Source: Xylona heveae TC161 (taxonomy: Eukaryota; Ascomycota; Xylonomycetes; Xylonales; Xylonaceae). From it: DNA of 64,000 nt. Where the stretch lies: contig NW_017264200.1 in NCBI RefSeq assembly GCF_001619985.1, forward strand, positions 434,001 to 498,000, written 5' to 3'. The notes under the pieces were generated by a model. It was not told the origin of the DNA. It saw only the letters and a list, made by a program, of their open reading frames with translations, and did not search any database. This document shows positions 31,521 to 43,062 of the stretch, one piece after another; position 1 is the stretch's first letter, and every line of letters starts with the position of its first letter. The position numbers were made by a program, and so were the translations under genes.

Positions 31521-33674
31521 ATGGCGTTTCTACCTCGACGACCATCACCCTTTCCGACCGCAGATTTACAAGTCGCACAGGAACCGACGCGTTCGAGCTT
31601 CGGTGTGCAGCAATCTGCCGAGCAAAATGATACTGGAGCAGACAATCCTCTCGGCTCCTCCTCGGTCTACAGCGAACAGGCAACGCCAAGGCTTTCCTCC
31701 AAGCGGCGTTCGCTCTCGGATGCTGGAAGCTCTTTCTCGACGTCTCCGAAGCTCCAGGAGACGTTGAGATCGTTCAAGGATGATCAAACAATCAAACCAA
31801 CCCCCGGCACGCCTTCTCGCTCAGTTGCCCATGGTTTGTCATTGCAGCTACCGCGTAGGGACATTACTGGCTTAAATGCTACCAACCTCATAAACAAAGT
31901 ACCTCTATCGCCAAAATTGGACGCATCGAACTCATATGGGGTTCCCGCGTCAACATTACCTCGCCGCTCCCGAGGTCTTGATTTCTCACGAGCTTGCACG
32001 AACCTTCATCACTCGACGTTGGCAGAACAGTCTTCGCCAGATTCTTCTCCAACCATGGCGGGAAAGGGCATGATGATTCCCTCCCGCAAGGGACTTCATC
32101 ATACGCAACGTGCTCATGACTCGCCTAGCAATGGTTCAACATCTCACTGGTCGACCATTTCGCATTCGGAAAGAAAGGGAATTCCAAGTTCCGTGGGTAG
32201 CGTCAACATGCTGGACTCTGATCCCTCAAGCAGCTCGTCGGATGAGGACGACTTTGTGGACTTGGACGACGCCGAAGATACGACATATGCCGCTTCTCGG
32301 CCATCAAATGTCGGTGGCAGCATCAATTCTTTGAATGGATATCAAATTCCTCCAATTCCGAGCGGTTTAGGCAATGATATCCTTGGAAGCCGCTCGCCTA
32401 TGGCAGCAAATTTCATGAGTTTTCAGCGAGCCCGCTTAAGGAGTCGTAAAGGTTCAAGCAGTGCAAATAGTATATTGGGCAGCCCAAGCCCGAGGTCGCC
32501 TTCTCTTGTCAGAAGCATCGAGACTGTTAACGGTGGTTATTTTGCAAAAGATCTCGCAAGGAAGGACATTGAAGCCCGGAGAGAAAGCCTGAGCCTGGGA
32601 ACAAAAGACCTACATATCTCTTCGGGAGGCGAAAGTGACGAGTGTATGCGTTCTGTCGGCGCGAATGATGGAGTGACCCCAGCAGCACTCGGAAAGGACG
32701 AGAGACGAGGCGTTATCAAGCGAACTGTCACTCGAAGAGGCAGCTTACTGGTAGGTTCAAACTCGTTTCAAACCTTTACTTCCTTTAACTGACGGTATGG
32801 ACAAAAGCCAAAAACAAAAACGTTTGCACGAGTGCGTGCTGCTTTATTGGAAGAGGGTGCACCAGTGGATAGCGATGTCCGACGTGAAGCCGAAGTGGTA
32901 CGACAAGTACGAGAAAGCGAACCGGATTTGGAACCTTCCTTTCATACATCTCAGTCGAGTGACGCCGCTCGAGACGTATCGCCGTCTCTTTTGCCAGTTG
33001 TTCCTGGCTTCCATGACTTGCTCGAAGACATACCGGAAGATAATAATATGAACAGTGAGGCGACTACCAGTACAATTGATCCTAATGCTCGCGGGAGCTT
33101 TTCAAGGCAAGCCATGAAAAACTCAGGCGGCTTGGAGTTCTGGAATTCGTTTGACGAGCGAATGCACACGCCCCCGCCTCCGTCTTTTCCTCGAGGAGCT
33201 TCCTCGGGTGCTAGCGAAGATGTCAATATGGACTCTCCCTCTGTCTCTACTCCACCCTCATCTTCCATTCTTGCGTCAGCTGTTGCCCAAATGAAGCAAT
33301 CATCGCGTGCTTCAACGCCACAGCCTTTTGGGAATCCGTCAATCACCGAAGTTCCACGGAAGGCCAACAAGAGAGCTCGAGATGACGAACTTGACTCCAC
33401 TTCTTTAAAGCGCAGAGCTGTTTCCCCTGGAATGAGCGTTCAGAACAGCCCAATCCTGACACAATCGCCGGCTCAGAAAGATAGCTCATGGTGGGGCTTG
33501 GCAAGAGCCAATCGTGAGCCAACTCCAGCTTCAAGTATAGGGGCTGCTCCTGGCGAAAGAGCAAATAGCGGCAGCAGTGCCAGCAGTGGTGTTACTGCCA
33601 CATCTATGAAGCGAGTTGGATTGCAAGGGATGAATGACACCAACGATGGTATCATGAAGATGAGCATTGAATGA
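31521..33674 (+). CDS. Ser/Pro-rich nuclear-type protein, resembling fungal Nif1 cell-cycle inhibitors
   Basis: Exons 31521-32750 and 32808-33674; 698 aa. Largely disordered and rich in Ser, Pro, Arg and Asp. The one strongly conserved-looking block spans the intron: RRGSLL then PKTKTFARVRAALLEEGAPV and DVRREAEVVRQVRESEP (about 406-450). I associate this block with proteins annotated as cell-cycle inhibitor Nif1 in aspergilli (S. pombe Nif1 interacts with the Nim1 kinase); that name is from memory and not verifiable here. Many SP/TP sites (GSPSPRSP, TPPPPSFP) suggest phosphorylation by cyclin-dependent or MAP kinases. An acidic patch (SSSSSDEDDFVDLDDAED) and basic clusters (NKRARDDE, LKRRAVSP) could be nuclear-localisation elements. 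No enzymatic domain is seen. Confidence 0.8.
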
Positions 33675-34221
33675 CGAGCCGTCTCACTCGTATTTGAAGA
33701 TCTCCCTTTCTATTTTTGTCACTATCCATCACTCTATGCATCGTCTCATAATTTTGTACACTTTTCCTTGTTCCGCATCCTACCGGATCTGTTTATACCT
33801 GGCAATATATTCTCATGGCGCGTGTCTGAGTGCAGGATATACTGGGCATTCATTCTGGGGCTAGGTGTTTGGGAATAACCATGCAGCTATCACTTACCAT
33901 GATTTTAGAAAATTCAATTTCGATATAGAGAAGAAATCTTTGAAAGAAGTCGAAAGACGTTGTACATTGTAGCATCTGATATCTGGGAACAAAAATGGTC
34001 TTGTTCCTGGCGGTGTAGTTGTAGATTTGCTGCGAGCGGGACCGCTAGTGCCCGCACCCCGCCAACCCGTCGGTCGAGGAGGTAAGCTGTAGGGACTTCG
34101 GGAGCACTGTATTTACGAAGCCTTCGGGATATTCCGCTTCCGCCAACTTGACGCAGCTCCTACGACTTGTGATAGGAGAAACATACACATTAGCTATTTA
34201 TACAACGTGAAATTATTCAAA
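33675..34221. other. intergenic, capping-protein promoter
   Basis: 547 bp, no gene. AT-rich first half (3' region of the previous gene), then a GC-rich patch around 34,030-34,150 ahead of the capping-protein start. Confidence 0.5.
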
Positions 34222-35554
34222 ATGTCTTCCAGTCAAGGGACCATTGCCTCCTTTATTAAGGATGCCCCTCCAGGCGAGGTAAGCCGAAGTTCTTTGTCTC
34301 TGAACGTTACCCTGTGCGGAGCTGACCCCCGGATCTAGCTGTCGAATGTTGTTACCGGTAGATAGGACCACGCTGCGATCCTTACGAACGATTCATTGAC
34401 TGATTCAAATTCACCAGACATAAAAGCTCTGATCGGAGATCAGTCCGATACCACTCAGACTCTCGACCCCGCTTGCCAGCAGTACAATGAAGAACAACTT
34501 GCAGCCGTCAAGCTTCCCGGCAGCAGTCAGGATGTGCGTTACCAGCTCGAGGTACCTTTCGTACATTTTATTCTGAAGCTAAATGAGAAAAGGTCATAAT
34601 AAGCCCTTACAATTCTCTCGGCAATGGTAGATATTTTGATGTGGAGTCCCAGACTTCGTTCCTTGTGGATCACTCCACCAAAGTGCGCTGCCCTGATCTC
34701 GCGCAGTACCCATTGAACCTACTGACGGTTGTTGTCAACACAGAAGTCCTCCGCTGTAGAGTCGTACGTGCTGGAATCCCAGCATGCCGATCTTGTGTGA
34801 GTAGCTACTTTATGATCCGGTTTCTATTTGCAGCTACTTTATGACGCCACGTCCGCTCACTCTTTTTGCTATAGCAAATCAACCCTCAAGGCATTGGCCG
34901 CTCACGCCCAGGAGCATTATCCGAGCTCATCGTACGGTGCCTACCCCACAAACTCTGATAGCGCAATCGCGGTGGTTCTAGTTGCGAATAAATATAGCCC
35001 CAACAACTTCTGGTGAGGATACCCCGTCACATAGAGACTTATCGCTAAGGGGCAGCCATCACACCCAAGAGTCCTCTGAACTAACAATTGGTTAGGAATG
35101 GACGTTGGCGATCTATCTATACGTTTACACCAGGAAGTGGCGAGCTAGAAGGAAACATCAAGGTTGATGTGCATTATTATGAAGACGGCAATGTGCGGCT
35201 TCTCACTGATAGGCCCATCACCTCATCCATTAGCTCTTCGGCTACGGGCCCAGAAGTTATCCGACAGATTGCCAGTCTTGAGAAGAAATACCAAGAGGAA
35301 CTGAACAGGGCATTCAGCAACCTGAGCGAGGGGGCATTCAAGAGCCTTAGAAGGCAACTACCCATCACCCGGCAGAAGATTGAATGGGAGAAAATCAGCG
35401 GCTACAGGGTAAGTTTCTTGATTCTTATTGCTAGACCTCTGATCGCTGGCCTTCAATCATGTAATTGTGTTATGTGTACTTGTGGATTTGAGTCGCTAAC
35501 GTGCATCTTCTCCGGCAGTTGGGTCAAGATATCGGCGGTGGTAGGCCTCGATAG
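34222..35554 (+). CDS. cap1: F-actin-capping protein alpha subunit
   Basis: Alpha subunit of the heterodimer that caps actin barbed ends, acting at cortical actin patches. Exons: 34222-34278, 34339-34357, 34418-34533, 34593-34682, 34744-34796, 34875-35012, 35096-35408, 35519-35554; 273 aa, within the usual 265-290. Conserved segments: FIKDAPPGE, VKLPGSSQD, NSLGNGRYFDVESQTSF, AHAQEHYPSSSYGAYP, VLVANKYSPNNFWNGRWRS, KVDVHYYEDGNVRLLT, YQEELNRAF, EGAFKSLRRQLPITRQKIEW. The C-terminal tentacle ends LGQDIGGGRPR. Exon 2 is only 19 nt. All seven introns fall where conserved sequence resumes in frame, which makes the model strong despite the small exons. Confidence 0.95.
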
Positions 35555-36327
35555 ATGGAAAGTCTTCTTCAGGTGTCCTTCTCGACAAGTTTGACAGATA
35601 GCGAGCATTCTCTCGTATACAGCTGCATTTAATCATTGTGGTTAGGCATACTATACACGGTCCCAATAAGTAATGGTTTTAAGCACTCGACGACCATGAC
35701 GATGCCGACAGTTATTATATAATTGTATGGTTGCACGTGAAGACGGCTGAATTAACCGCGAGATGTGTTTGCACAAGAAGAGTAGCCACGTGATAACCGC
35801 ATCTTGCTTATGTTTTAAAGAGATGATGAATTTCGCCAATAATAAAAGCACTTGTCCTGTCCAGCGTATGTATGCGCAAAAGGGGACGGATGGTTCTCGA
35901 AAGTTCAGTGACTCCGGCTTTGTTCCCAATTGTTGGCGTCAGGGCAAGCGCGTGTCTAAAAGGGTAAGAGCTTTTACCTAGTTAGTTAAGAGAGAAGTGA
36001 CGGCGTCGCCAATTTAAGCTCGGGGTGGCGACATTTGATTGGTGTTCCCTCCAGGAGGCTACGGTATCCTTTTCTCGTGAAAGTCAAAGGCCACCCTGTT
36101 CGATTGGCGTCTCAAGCTTGCTCTAAAAGCGACCCCCATCTCCGCCATTTCTCTGAGCTTCATCCTCACTCTCCCTTCTTTCAATATCAACAATTACCTT
36201 TTTGCTGGCGGAATCTGCTGCTGTTCTTCACTGAACCAGCTCTCGCAGTCGTCGCGCATTTCTTTACCTTTTTCTCCTCAAAATTTCTTAGTCTGCCGTT
36301 GGGGTGGCTAGACACATACTGCCCATC
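35555..36327. other. intergenic, bipA promoter region
   Basis: 773 bp with no gene. The last 300 bp are the BiP promoter and leader and include an ERSE-like element listed separately. The leader just before the ATG (36,170-36,300) is pyrimidine-rich. Confidence 0.55.
36024..36042 (-). promoter_or_regulatory. ERSE-like element upstream of BiP
   Basis: On the minus strand the sequence reads CCAAT, nine bases, CCACC. The mammalian ER stress response element is CCAAT-N9-CCACG, so this differs by one base. It lies about 285 bp upstream of the bipA ATG, a plausible promoter distance. Fungal unfolded-protein elements are usually described differently, so function is a guess. Confidence 0.3.
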
Positions 36328-38680
36328 ATGGCAGGACGAACAGGCCTCAGAGGATCTTCGCCCATGGCGTGGTCCACCATCTTCTATCTTCTCTTTGTGT
36401 TCATTGCTCCTTTGGCTTTCCTGAACACGGCGAGCGCATCAAATGATTCTGATGTGCAAGAAAACTATGGAACTGGTAGGCTAAAATCCTGTTATCTGGT
36501 CGGTTTAGAGAATTGAAAGTCTAACTCAATTTAGTGATTGGTATTGATCTCGGAACCACCTACTCGTAAGTTCAACATTATTTGGCATCAATAATTAATA
36601 TTTCTGGCTATTAACGGTTCTGCAGCTGTGTCGGTGTGATGCAGAATGGAAAGGTTGAAATCCTCGTCAACGACCAGGGTAATCGTATCACGCCTTCCTA
36701 TGTTGCCTTTACGGACGAGGAGCGTCTTGTTGGAGACGCCGCAAAGAACCAATATGCGGCGAACCCCACGAGGACTGTCTTCGACATCAAGTATGTGTTC
36801 TTATCACTTCTAAAGTTTTGCCATAATTGCAATGACTAATCATCTTCAGGCGTTTGATCGGCCGCAAGTTCGCGGACAAGGACATTCAAAGTGACATCAA
36901 GCACTTCCCTTTCCGCGTTGTAAACAAGAATGACAGGCCTCACGTCAAAGTCGAGGTCGGAGGTGGTGACAAGGTCTTCACCCCTGAGGAGATCTCGGCC
37001 ATGGTTTTGGGCAAGATGAAGGAGATTGCTGAGTCCTACCTTGGCAAGTCTGTTACTCACGCCGTCGTTACTGTGCCGGCGTACTTCAACGACAACCAGC
37101 GTCAAGCCACCAAGGATGCCGGTACCATTGCCGGTCTCAACGTTCTCCGAATCGTCAACGAGCCCACTGCCGCCGCTATCGCCTACGGTCTTGACAAGAC
37201 CGGTGACGAGCGCCAGATCATTGTGTACGATCTTGGTGGTGGTACTTTCGATGTCTCGCTGCTTTCGATTGAGGATGGTGTCTTTGAAGTCCTCGCGACT
37301 GCTGGTGACACTCACTTGGGTGGTGAAGACTTTGACCAGCGTGTCATCAACCACTTCGTCAAGCAATACAACAAGAAGAACGACGTCGACATCACCAAGG
37401 ACTTGAAGACCATGGGTAAGCTCAAGCGCGAGGTTGAGAAGGCCAAGCGGACTTTGTCCTCGCAGATGTCCACTCGCATTGAGATTGAGGCCTTCCACAA
37501 TGGAAATGACTTCTCTGAGACGCTCACTCGCGCCAAGTTCGAGGAGCTGAACATGGACCTCTTCAAGCGCACTCTCAAGCCTGTCGAACAGGTCCTCAAG
37601 GATGCCAAGCTCAAGAAGGCTGACATCCATGACATTGTCTTGGTTGGTGGTTCCACTCGTATTCCCAAGGTCCAGTCGCTCCTTGAGGAGTACTTTAGTG
37701 GCAAGAAGGCCAGCAAGGGTATCAACCCCGATGAGGCTGTTGCATTCGGTGCCGCTGTTCAGGCTGGCGTTCTCTCTGGCGAGGAAAACACTGGAGGTCT
37801 TCTCCTCATGGACGTCAACCCGTTGACTCTCGGTATCGAGACTACCGGTGGCGTCATGACCAAGCTTATCCCCCGCAACACTCTTATCCCCACCCGCAAG
37901 AGCCAGATCTTCTCCACTGCTGCCGATAACCAGCCTGTGGTCCTCATTCAAGTTTGTAAGTCACATTCTCCGCGAGGCGTTTCGTCTAAAAATTATTCGA
38001 CTAACCCTTTACCTTTTTTCACGCAGATGAGGGTGAGCGGTCCATGACCAAGGACAACAACCTGCTCGGCAAGTTCGAGCTTACCGGCATTCCTCCCGCT
38101 CCTCGCGGTGTTCCTCAGATCGAAGTGTCTTTCGAGCTTGACGCCAACGGTATCCTCAAGGTTACCGCCGGCGACAAGGGAACCGGCAAGTCTGAGAGCA
38201 TCACCATCACCAACGACAAGGGTCGCTTGACCCAGGAGGAAATTGACCGCATGGTCTCCGAGGCTGAGAAGTTTGCCGAGGAAGACAAGGCTGTCCGTGA
38301 GAAGATTGAGGCCAGAAACGGTCTTGAGAATTATGCCTTTAGCCTGAAGAACCAGGTCAATGACGAGGAGGGTCTTGGCGGCAAGATTGACGAGGAAGAC
38401 AAGGAGACCGTACGTCACTCTCCATGATACAAGTCTATTCTCTCTTTATTCCATGTGCAATGCGACTAACTTTTCATGTGTTCAGATCCTGGAAGCCGTC
38501 AAGGAAGCCGCCGAATGGCTCGAGGAGAACGCTAAGACCGCCACCACTGAGGACTTTGAGGAGCAAAAGGAGAAGCTCAGCAGTGTTGCGTACCCCATCA
38601 CCAGCAAGCTTTATGGCGGCCCTGGCGGTCCCGGTGCGGCTGAGGATGATGATGAGCCCAGCGGTCACGACGAGTTGTAA
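36328..38680 (+). CDS. bipA: BiP/Kar2, ER-lumenal Hsp70 chaperone
   Basis: ER Hsp70 for protein translocation, folding and unfolded-protein sensing. Exons: 36328-36475, 36535-36565, 36626-36790, 36850-37955, 38027-38409, 38486-38680; 675 aa. Signal peptide with hydrophobic core [15 protein letters not shown], ending around TASASND. Hsp70 signatures: [10 protein letters not shown] (split over introns 1 and 2), [28 protein letters not shown]. The substrate-binding domain has [21 protein letters not shown] and the [20 protein letters not shown] loop. The Gly/Asp-rich tail ends in HDEL, the ER-retention signal. An upstream in-frame GTG exists, but the ATG at 36328 is the natural start. Codon use is strongly biased to C-ending codons, as expected for a highly expressed gene; this leaves a long antisense open frame that is not a gene. 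Confidence 0.98.
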
Positions 38681-39730
38681 AATCCTGATATGAATTTCAA
38701 TTGACACATAACCCCATTGTCTATTTTGTTTTGTGTTTGTTGCATCTTATCTTCTTCATATCTAGCCAGAAATTACCTCTTTTTTTATGATCCCTTTTTC
38801 TCATCTTCTCTTCTCTCTCACTCTCTATCCATTGTGTATTTTATCCCGACCTGCTTTCCACTTCGCGCACATGTGCAATTCAAGCGTTTGTGTCGTGTCG
38901 ATGGGAATGCTGTATAGACTAGCAGCTGGTATGGCAAGAAAAGATAAAATTTGTTTCTTTATTTTTTTTTTTTTTCCAATCCCATTTTATCTTACTTCCC
39001 CCCGACCTTCTAGAGCACTTTGTCATCTTTCTTTTCCGGTCGTCAAATGGGAAAAAAGATAGTGTCGAGAATGCTTCAGATTATTATCGTATTTCAATTT
39101 ATATAGATTTTGGCAGAATGTCAAATTGAAATTTTATCATATGACGGTTTTTGAATTGGTTCTTTGCTTTAGTGTTTGTTCGTCTGTGCCTTGGAAGATT
39201 GTTCGTTCGTCTCTGCATCTCTGCGTCTCTGCCTTCATGATCGGATTATGATGAGATGATTATAGTGAGGTTATGGTGAGACTATGATGAGATTATGATG
39301 AGGTTATGATGCTATGATGAGGTTATGATGATATTTACAAATAATATTGATACTAGACTATGGACCACGAAACTGGTAAAAGTAATATGGAGTCGGATTC
39401 TCGGGGAAAGAAAAGGACTTTAGGAAAAGATGTAGGACAGGACGAAGGGAGGGAAGCAGGGAAGCATAGGAACGAATTAAAAATAAACTGGAAAATGTAA
39501 GATCTGGCTCGGGGGTGGGGTTGGGGCAAAAAAAGACGCATATAAACCAAAAAGATATCAACGGAGAAAAGATGAGCGCGAGAAAAAAAAATAAAGAGAC
39601 AAAAAATGGCTTGAGTGAGATGAAAGGAAAATAAGAGACGAAAAGGCTTAACTAAGATGAAGGAAAAGAAAGAGGACAAAAGGCTCAACTAAGATGAAAG
39701 GGGAAAAAAAAGAAAGAGGACAGAATCAGA
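38681..39730. other. convergent 3' region of bipA and lsb5
   Basis: About 1 kb without genes. It is T-rich on the bipA side (38,780-38,980) and A-rich on the lsb5 side (39,530-39,720), as expected for two convergent ends, with a short tandem repeat in the middle listed separately. Confidence 0.55.
39244..39330 (+). repeat. degenerate minisatellite, TTATGATGAGG-type unit
   Basis: Imperfect tandem repetition of an 11-14 base unit built from ATTATGATGAG and GGTTATGATG, six to seven times. It lies between the convergent 3' ends of bipA and lsb5. Confidence 0.7.
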
Positions 39731-41298
39731 TCAACGCCAGGCCATTCCAGTGCGTTCAACACCGGGAGTGTGAATGGCGTTGCGGTCGGCAAAAGGGTCG
39801 TCGTCATCATCTCCGTATTTGTCCTCGTCTTCGTCTTCGCTGCGAGGTTCGGGCTCATGCTCATGCCCAGATACTCTGCCTTTGCCATTTGCGTGGCTTG
39901 TGAAAGTCGCTTGGCTTGCAATGCTCGCGGCCGCTGGCATGAGTGGTGGCATGGAAATACTTGTCGGTCGAGGGGGTTTTGCGGGGGGCACGTCTGCGCG
40001 GGGATTATCCAGGTTGAGACCCGCGAGGGCATCTGCGGCTGAGGAGGTACCCGAGCCTTGTGGCGGGGGCAGCGGCGGCGAGGTGCGAGCGGCGGTGGCT
40101 CCAGATGGAGTGTGACTGCTGTCCCATTCGTCGCTGTCGCTGTCGCTGTCGACTTCTGTGCTCTTGTCGAGCACTTCAAAGGTCTGCAGCGCGTTGACGA
40201 GCTCCTCGTTGGCGTGGATCAGGCCGCCGAGCCATTGCTCGCTCTCGACGTTTTGGATGTATCTCAGAATCTGCCGGCGGAGGAGCTTGCACGTCTCGAA
40301 CCGGCGCATGACTTCTGGGTCCTCGCTCACGCGCTTGTTCTCGCGGTTTACGAGCCTCAGCGCGTTCATGAGATTCGTGCTGGCTACGGAGGAGGAGGCG
40401 AGGGTTTGGAGGAGCTGAGGTTTCTCCTTTTCGAGGTTGAAGGGCTTCACTTTGCCCTTTTTGTCTTTTGATGATGACGAGAATGTAAAGTTTGGTCCGG
40501 ATGATAAGGTGATGGGCTTGTTTGATGACGATGAGGAGGCCGATGGGGTGGGTTGAGTAGGTGAGCTGATGGATCGAGAGGCAGCGCGTCCGCTGGTAGC
40601 AGATGCGCTGCGGTTGTCATTCTCTGCTTCTTCTTCCGTCTCTCTGAGCACCTTTGAGGGCTGTTGAGCCTGGGGCCGTTTGCGCTGGGGCAGTTGTCGG
40701 TAGAGCGCAGTAAGCCGTTCTAATCCAGGCGTGTCTTTGTATGCTACTGCCCATTGACCAAAGAGGACTTTGCACTTCTTTTTCACATCCACGTCGGAAA
40801 GCGAATCTGTGGCTGCTATTCGGAGTCGTTCCAGTAAAGGTTCGTCCAGGAAGGTGCGCTGAAATCTAGGGCCCGCATTTTGGATCAGCCCGTCGAGAAT
40901 GGTCAGAGCTCGTAGTTGTCGGTGCACATTGCCGTATTTTCTGTACAGTCGCTTTGCGTCAGTCATTGACAAGGGCTGAATTGGACATTTTTGAGCTAGG
41001 GGAAGCTATACAGTTTCTTGCGGATCGCGCGCGCAGCTTCTGTCGGTCCGCTATCTTGAAGCCGAATGACCTCGACAAGGTCTACAATTCCTCCAACATC
41101 ATTCTCCTCGTATATTTCGCTTGTAAGGCGCTCTATTTGAACAGAGACAGCCGAATACGGCTTTTTCTTTATGAGATGTCAGTAAGAGCTGCCACGTGGG
41201 AGGATCTGAGCAATGGCGGCGGTGCGTGCGCGCGAGCTTTCCGGTGAGAGAAGCCAGTCAAGGATCTGGTACTGAAGTGAACATACCGAAGCAAACAT
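39731..41298 (-). CDS. lsb5: Lsb5-type VHS-GAT protein of actin patches/endocytosis
   Basis: Adaptor linking ubiquitin, Arf and actin regulators at the plasma membrane in yeast (Lsb5 binds Las17). Exons: 41298-41287, 41166-41012, 40940-39731; 458 aa. The first coding exon encodes only MFAS; exon 2 resumes KKPYSAVSVQIERLTSE, the typical Lsb5 opening. VHS domain to about residue 140 (GPTEAARAIRKKL, YGNVHRQLRALTILDGLIQN, KVLFGQWAVAYKD). A GAT-like three-helix domain lies at about 215-310 (FNLEKEKPQLLQTLA, LMNALRLVNRENKRVSEDPE, FETCKLLRRQILRYIQNVES, LIHANEELVNALQTFEVLD). The acidic tail ends with DPFADRNAIHTPGVERTGMAW, conserved in filamentous homologues as far as I recall. The 12-nt first exon is inferred from the frame and the restored N-terminus, so it is slightly less certain than the rest. 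Confidence 0.9.
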
Positions 41299-41965
41299 GG
41301 CTTCTTTTGAAGAGTTTCAAGTGTATTCAGTAATGCACTGTCGCGTCTTGATTCATAGAAGGTGGTCTGAGAAAAGAGCCGTGTTCACTGGCTGAACGAC
41401 TTAGCAGTCAGAGTAGCTCAAATGGCGCTGATAAGACTGATACAGGTATGTGGGGCATTGGGCACGCACATACAGCTCAAATGTGACGGATTCGACAGAG
41501 CTTCCGAAGCAGCCAAGAAAAACCTCTACTAACCAGGAAACAAATGGATTGTCAAGAGACAAGCATCATTCTTGTATGGTGCAGTGTATATCAGTTACCA
41601 GACGTGGGGTTGGTCAACATCGGCACGCGGGCGGACCGTCTGACGGAATCACCCCGCCTCTTACCGCCTATCTGTACTGATTTCCTCAGACCAAGCAACT
41701 TTTATCACGGGACAATGGTAAATTTCTCCTTTTGTAATGGAGCAATGAAAGTTGAACGATTCAAAGTAAATGAATAATAATAGTATATTAAAAATTTGTC
41801 CCTCTTTTCTAGACTGATCGCGAGAAGATTATTATTCACTCATGATTGTCTCAGCACAAGGTTCCAGAAGCGGCTATGACTTCATTTATCCCCAAGCCTC
41901 GAGCTCTCCTAACGAGGTCAAAAAAAATATCCCCCAAAAGGAAAAGGGACAAAAAAGAATTGAAG
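41299..41965. other. intergenic, lsb5 promoter and tRNA downstream region
   Basis: About 670 bp, no protein gene. It ends in A runs (41,926-41,957) that are T runs on the minus strand, serving as Pol III termination for the first tRNA. Confidence 0.5.
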
Positions 41966-42039
41966 CTCCTCCAGGTGGGCTCGAACCACCAACCTCCCGG
42001 TTAACAGCCGGACGCGCTAGCCAATTGCGCCATAGAGGA
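41966..42039 (-). tRNA. tRNA-Asn (GTT), copy 1
   Basis: Read on the minus strand, all four arms pair: acceptor TCCTCTA with TGGAGGA, D stem GCGC/GCGC, anticodon stem TCCGG/CCGGG with loop CTGTTAA (anticodon GTT), T stem GGTGG/CCACC with loop TTCGAGC; discriminator G. There is no intron. A-box-like TGGCGCAATTGG and B-box GGTTCGAGCC are present. An A run on the + strand just below (T run in transcript sense) serves as Pol III terminator. Confidence 0.97.
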
Positions 42040-42101
42040 TTGAAAGTTATTGTCCTACACTCTTTGTGAGAGAGCGTAGGTTGGAAAAAGGAAGTGTGAA
42101 G

Positions 42102-42175
42102 CTCCTCCAGGTGGGCTCGAACCACCAACCTCCCGGTTAACAGCCGGACGCGCTAGCCAATTGCGCCATAGAGGA
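42102..42175 (-). tRNA. tRNA-Asn (GTT), copy 2
   Basis: Identical in all 74 positions to the copy 62 bp away and in the same orientation, including a few flanking bases (GAAG before and ATT after on the + strand). A run of five A on the + strand at about 42,085-42,089 is its T-run terminator. It is a tandem duplicate and is presumably co-expressed as an independent Pol III unit. Confidence 0.97.
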
Positions 42176-43062
42176 TTTGCTTGAACCAACTCTGCTAATG
42201 AGAGCTGATTGTTGATTAGTGGCGCAATTATGAGAAATATATACTTAACGTTGAAGGATACGCCCTCATCGTTTTACGGGCTGAGCTCTTCACGACAGCT
42301 AAAACTGCACGAGGTTTTTGCCCAAGATTTTTAATAAGCTAACTCTATCGTACTTATGCTATTTTACAATTGAAGTACTTTGCTGGGCGAAATTAGACAC
42401 GGTTTCTTCTCATTTCTGAAATTTTAGCATTTTTGTGGGATTATTTTGAGTTTGTTCTTAAAACTCCGGTGAAATATAAGATACCATATCAAGTTAACCT
42501 GGCAGTTACTAGAAAGCTAACATTCAAGATGACCCTTCCGCTACCGCAAAAAAAAATGAAGCTTTTCAATAATTGAAGCTCAAGAGGTAAAGTCAATACT
42601 ATATTCTAAATCTGTAACTGATACTGGTATTCTTGTAAGCTAAATTGAATCTTATTAGGCCCTGCGTACGTGTCGCCTGTTCATCAGGCGGTTTGGATGA
42701 CGTTTTGGAGAGCGAAGCGAAGGCGGAAGCCCCCAAAGAGGGAACGAGTTGAACCGCAAGCAATCACCACCAGGGAAATTCAACCAAAGTAACTGACCGC
42801 TAGGATTCTGTTCCCAACCATCTAATATTCATTCCTTCCCTTATCCTTTTGCCCTCCTTCCATTAACATCTATTCTCTACTCGTCGGCTTTACCGCTGCG
42901 GGATCCCTCCTTCTCAATCTCCAATCTCTTTCCACGGCGAAGCCTCCCCCCTCGATCATTCTCCCCCAGGATCCGAGGACCCTTTTCAGCCCCACCACCC
43001 TTTCCTTCAGCTGTTCCTCCGGCCAAAAACGACACAAAACTATAAACTAATACAATTACAAC
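42176..43062. other. AT-rich intergenic, then kes1 promoter
   Basis: 42,185-42,660 is clearly AT-rich with no open frame of note; it could be old repeat-derived sequence, but no terminal repeats or coding remains are seen. From 42,680 to 43,060 base composition returns to normal and becomes pyrimidine-rich, as expected for the kes1 promoter and leader. Confidence 0.5.

Noticed and set aside
36836-37951. 371-codon open frame antisense to bipA
   Set aside because: It lies exactly over the most codon-biased exon of BiP. Strong preference for C-ending codons removes stop codons on the opposite strand. The product has no family character and ignores the introns.
42185-42660. Transposon remnant in the AT-rich patch beside the tRNA genes
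   Set aside because: No terminal repeats, target-site duplication or coding remains could be seen; AT-richness alone is not enough.
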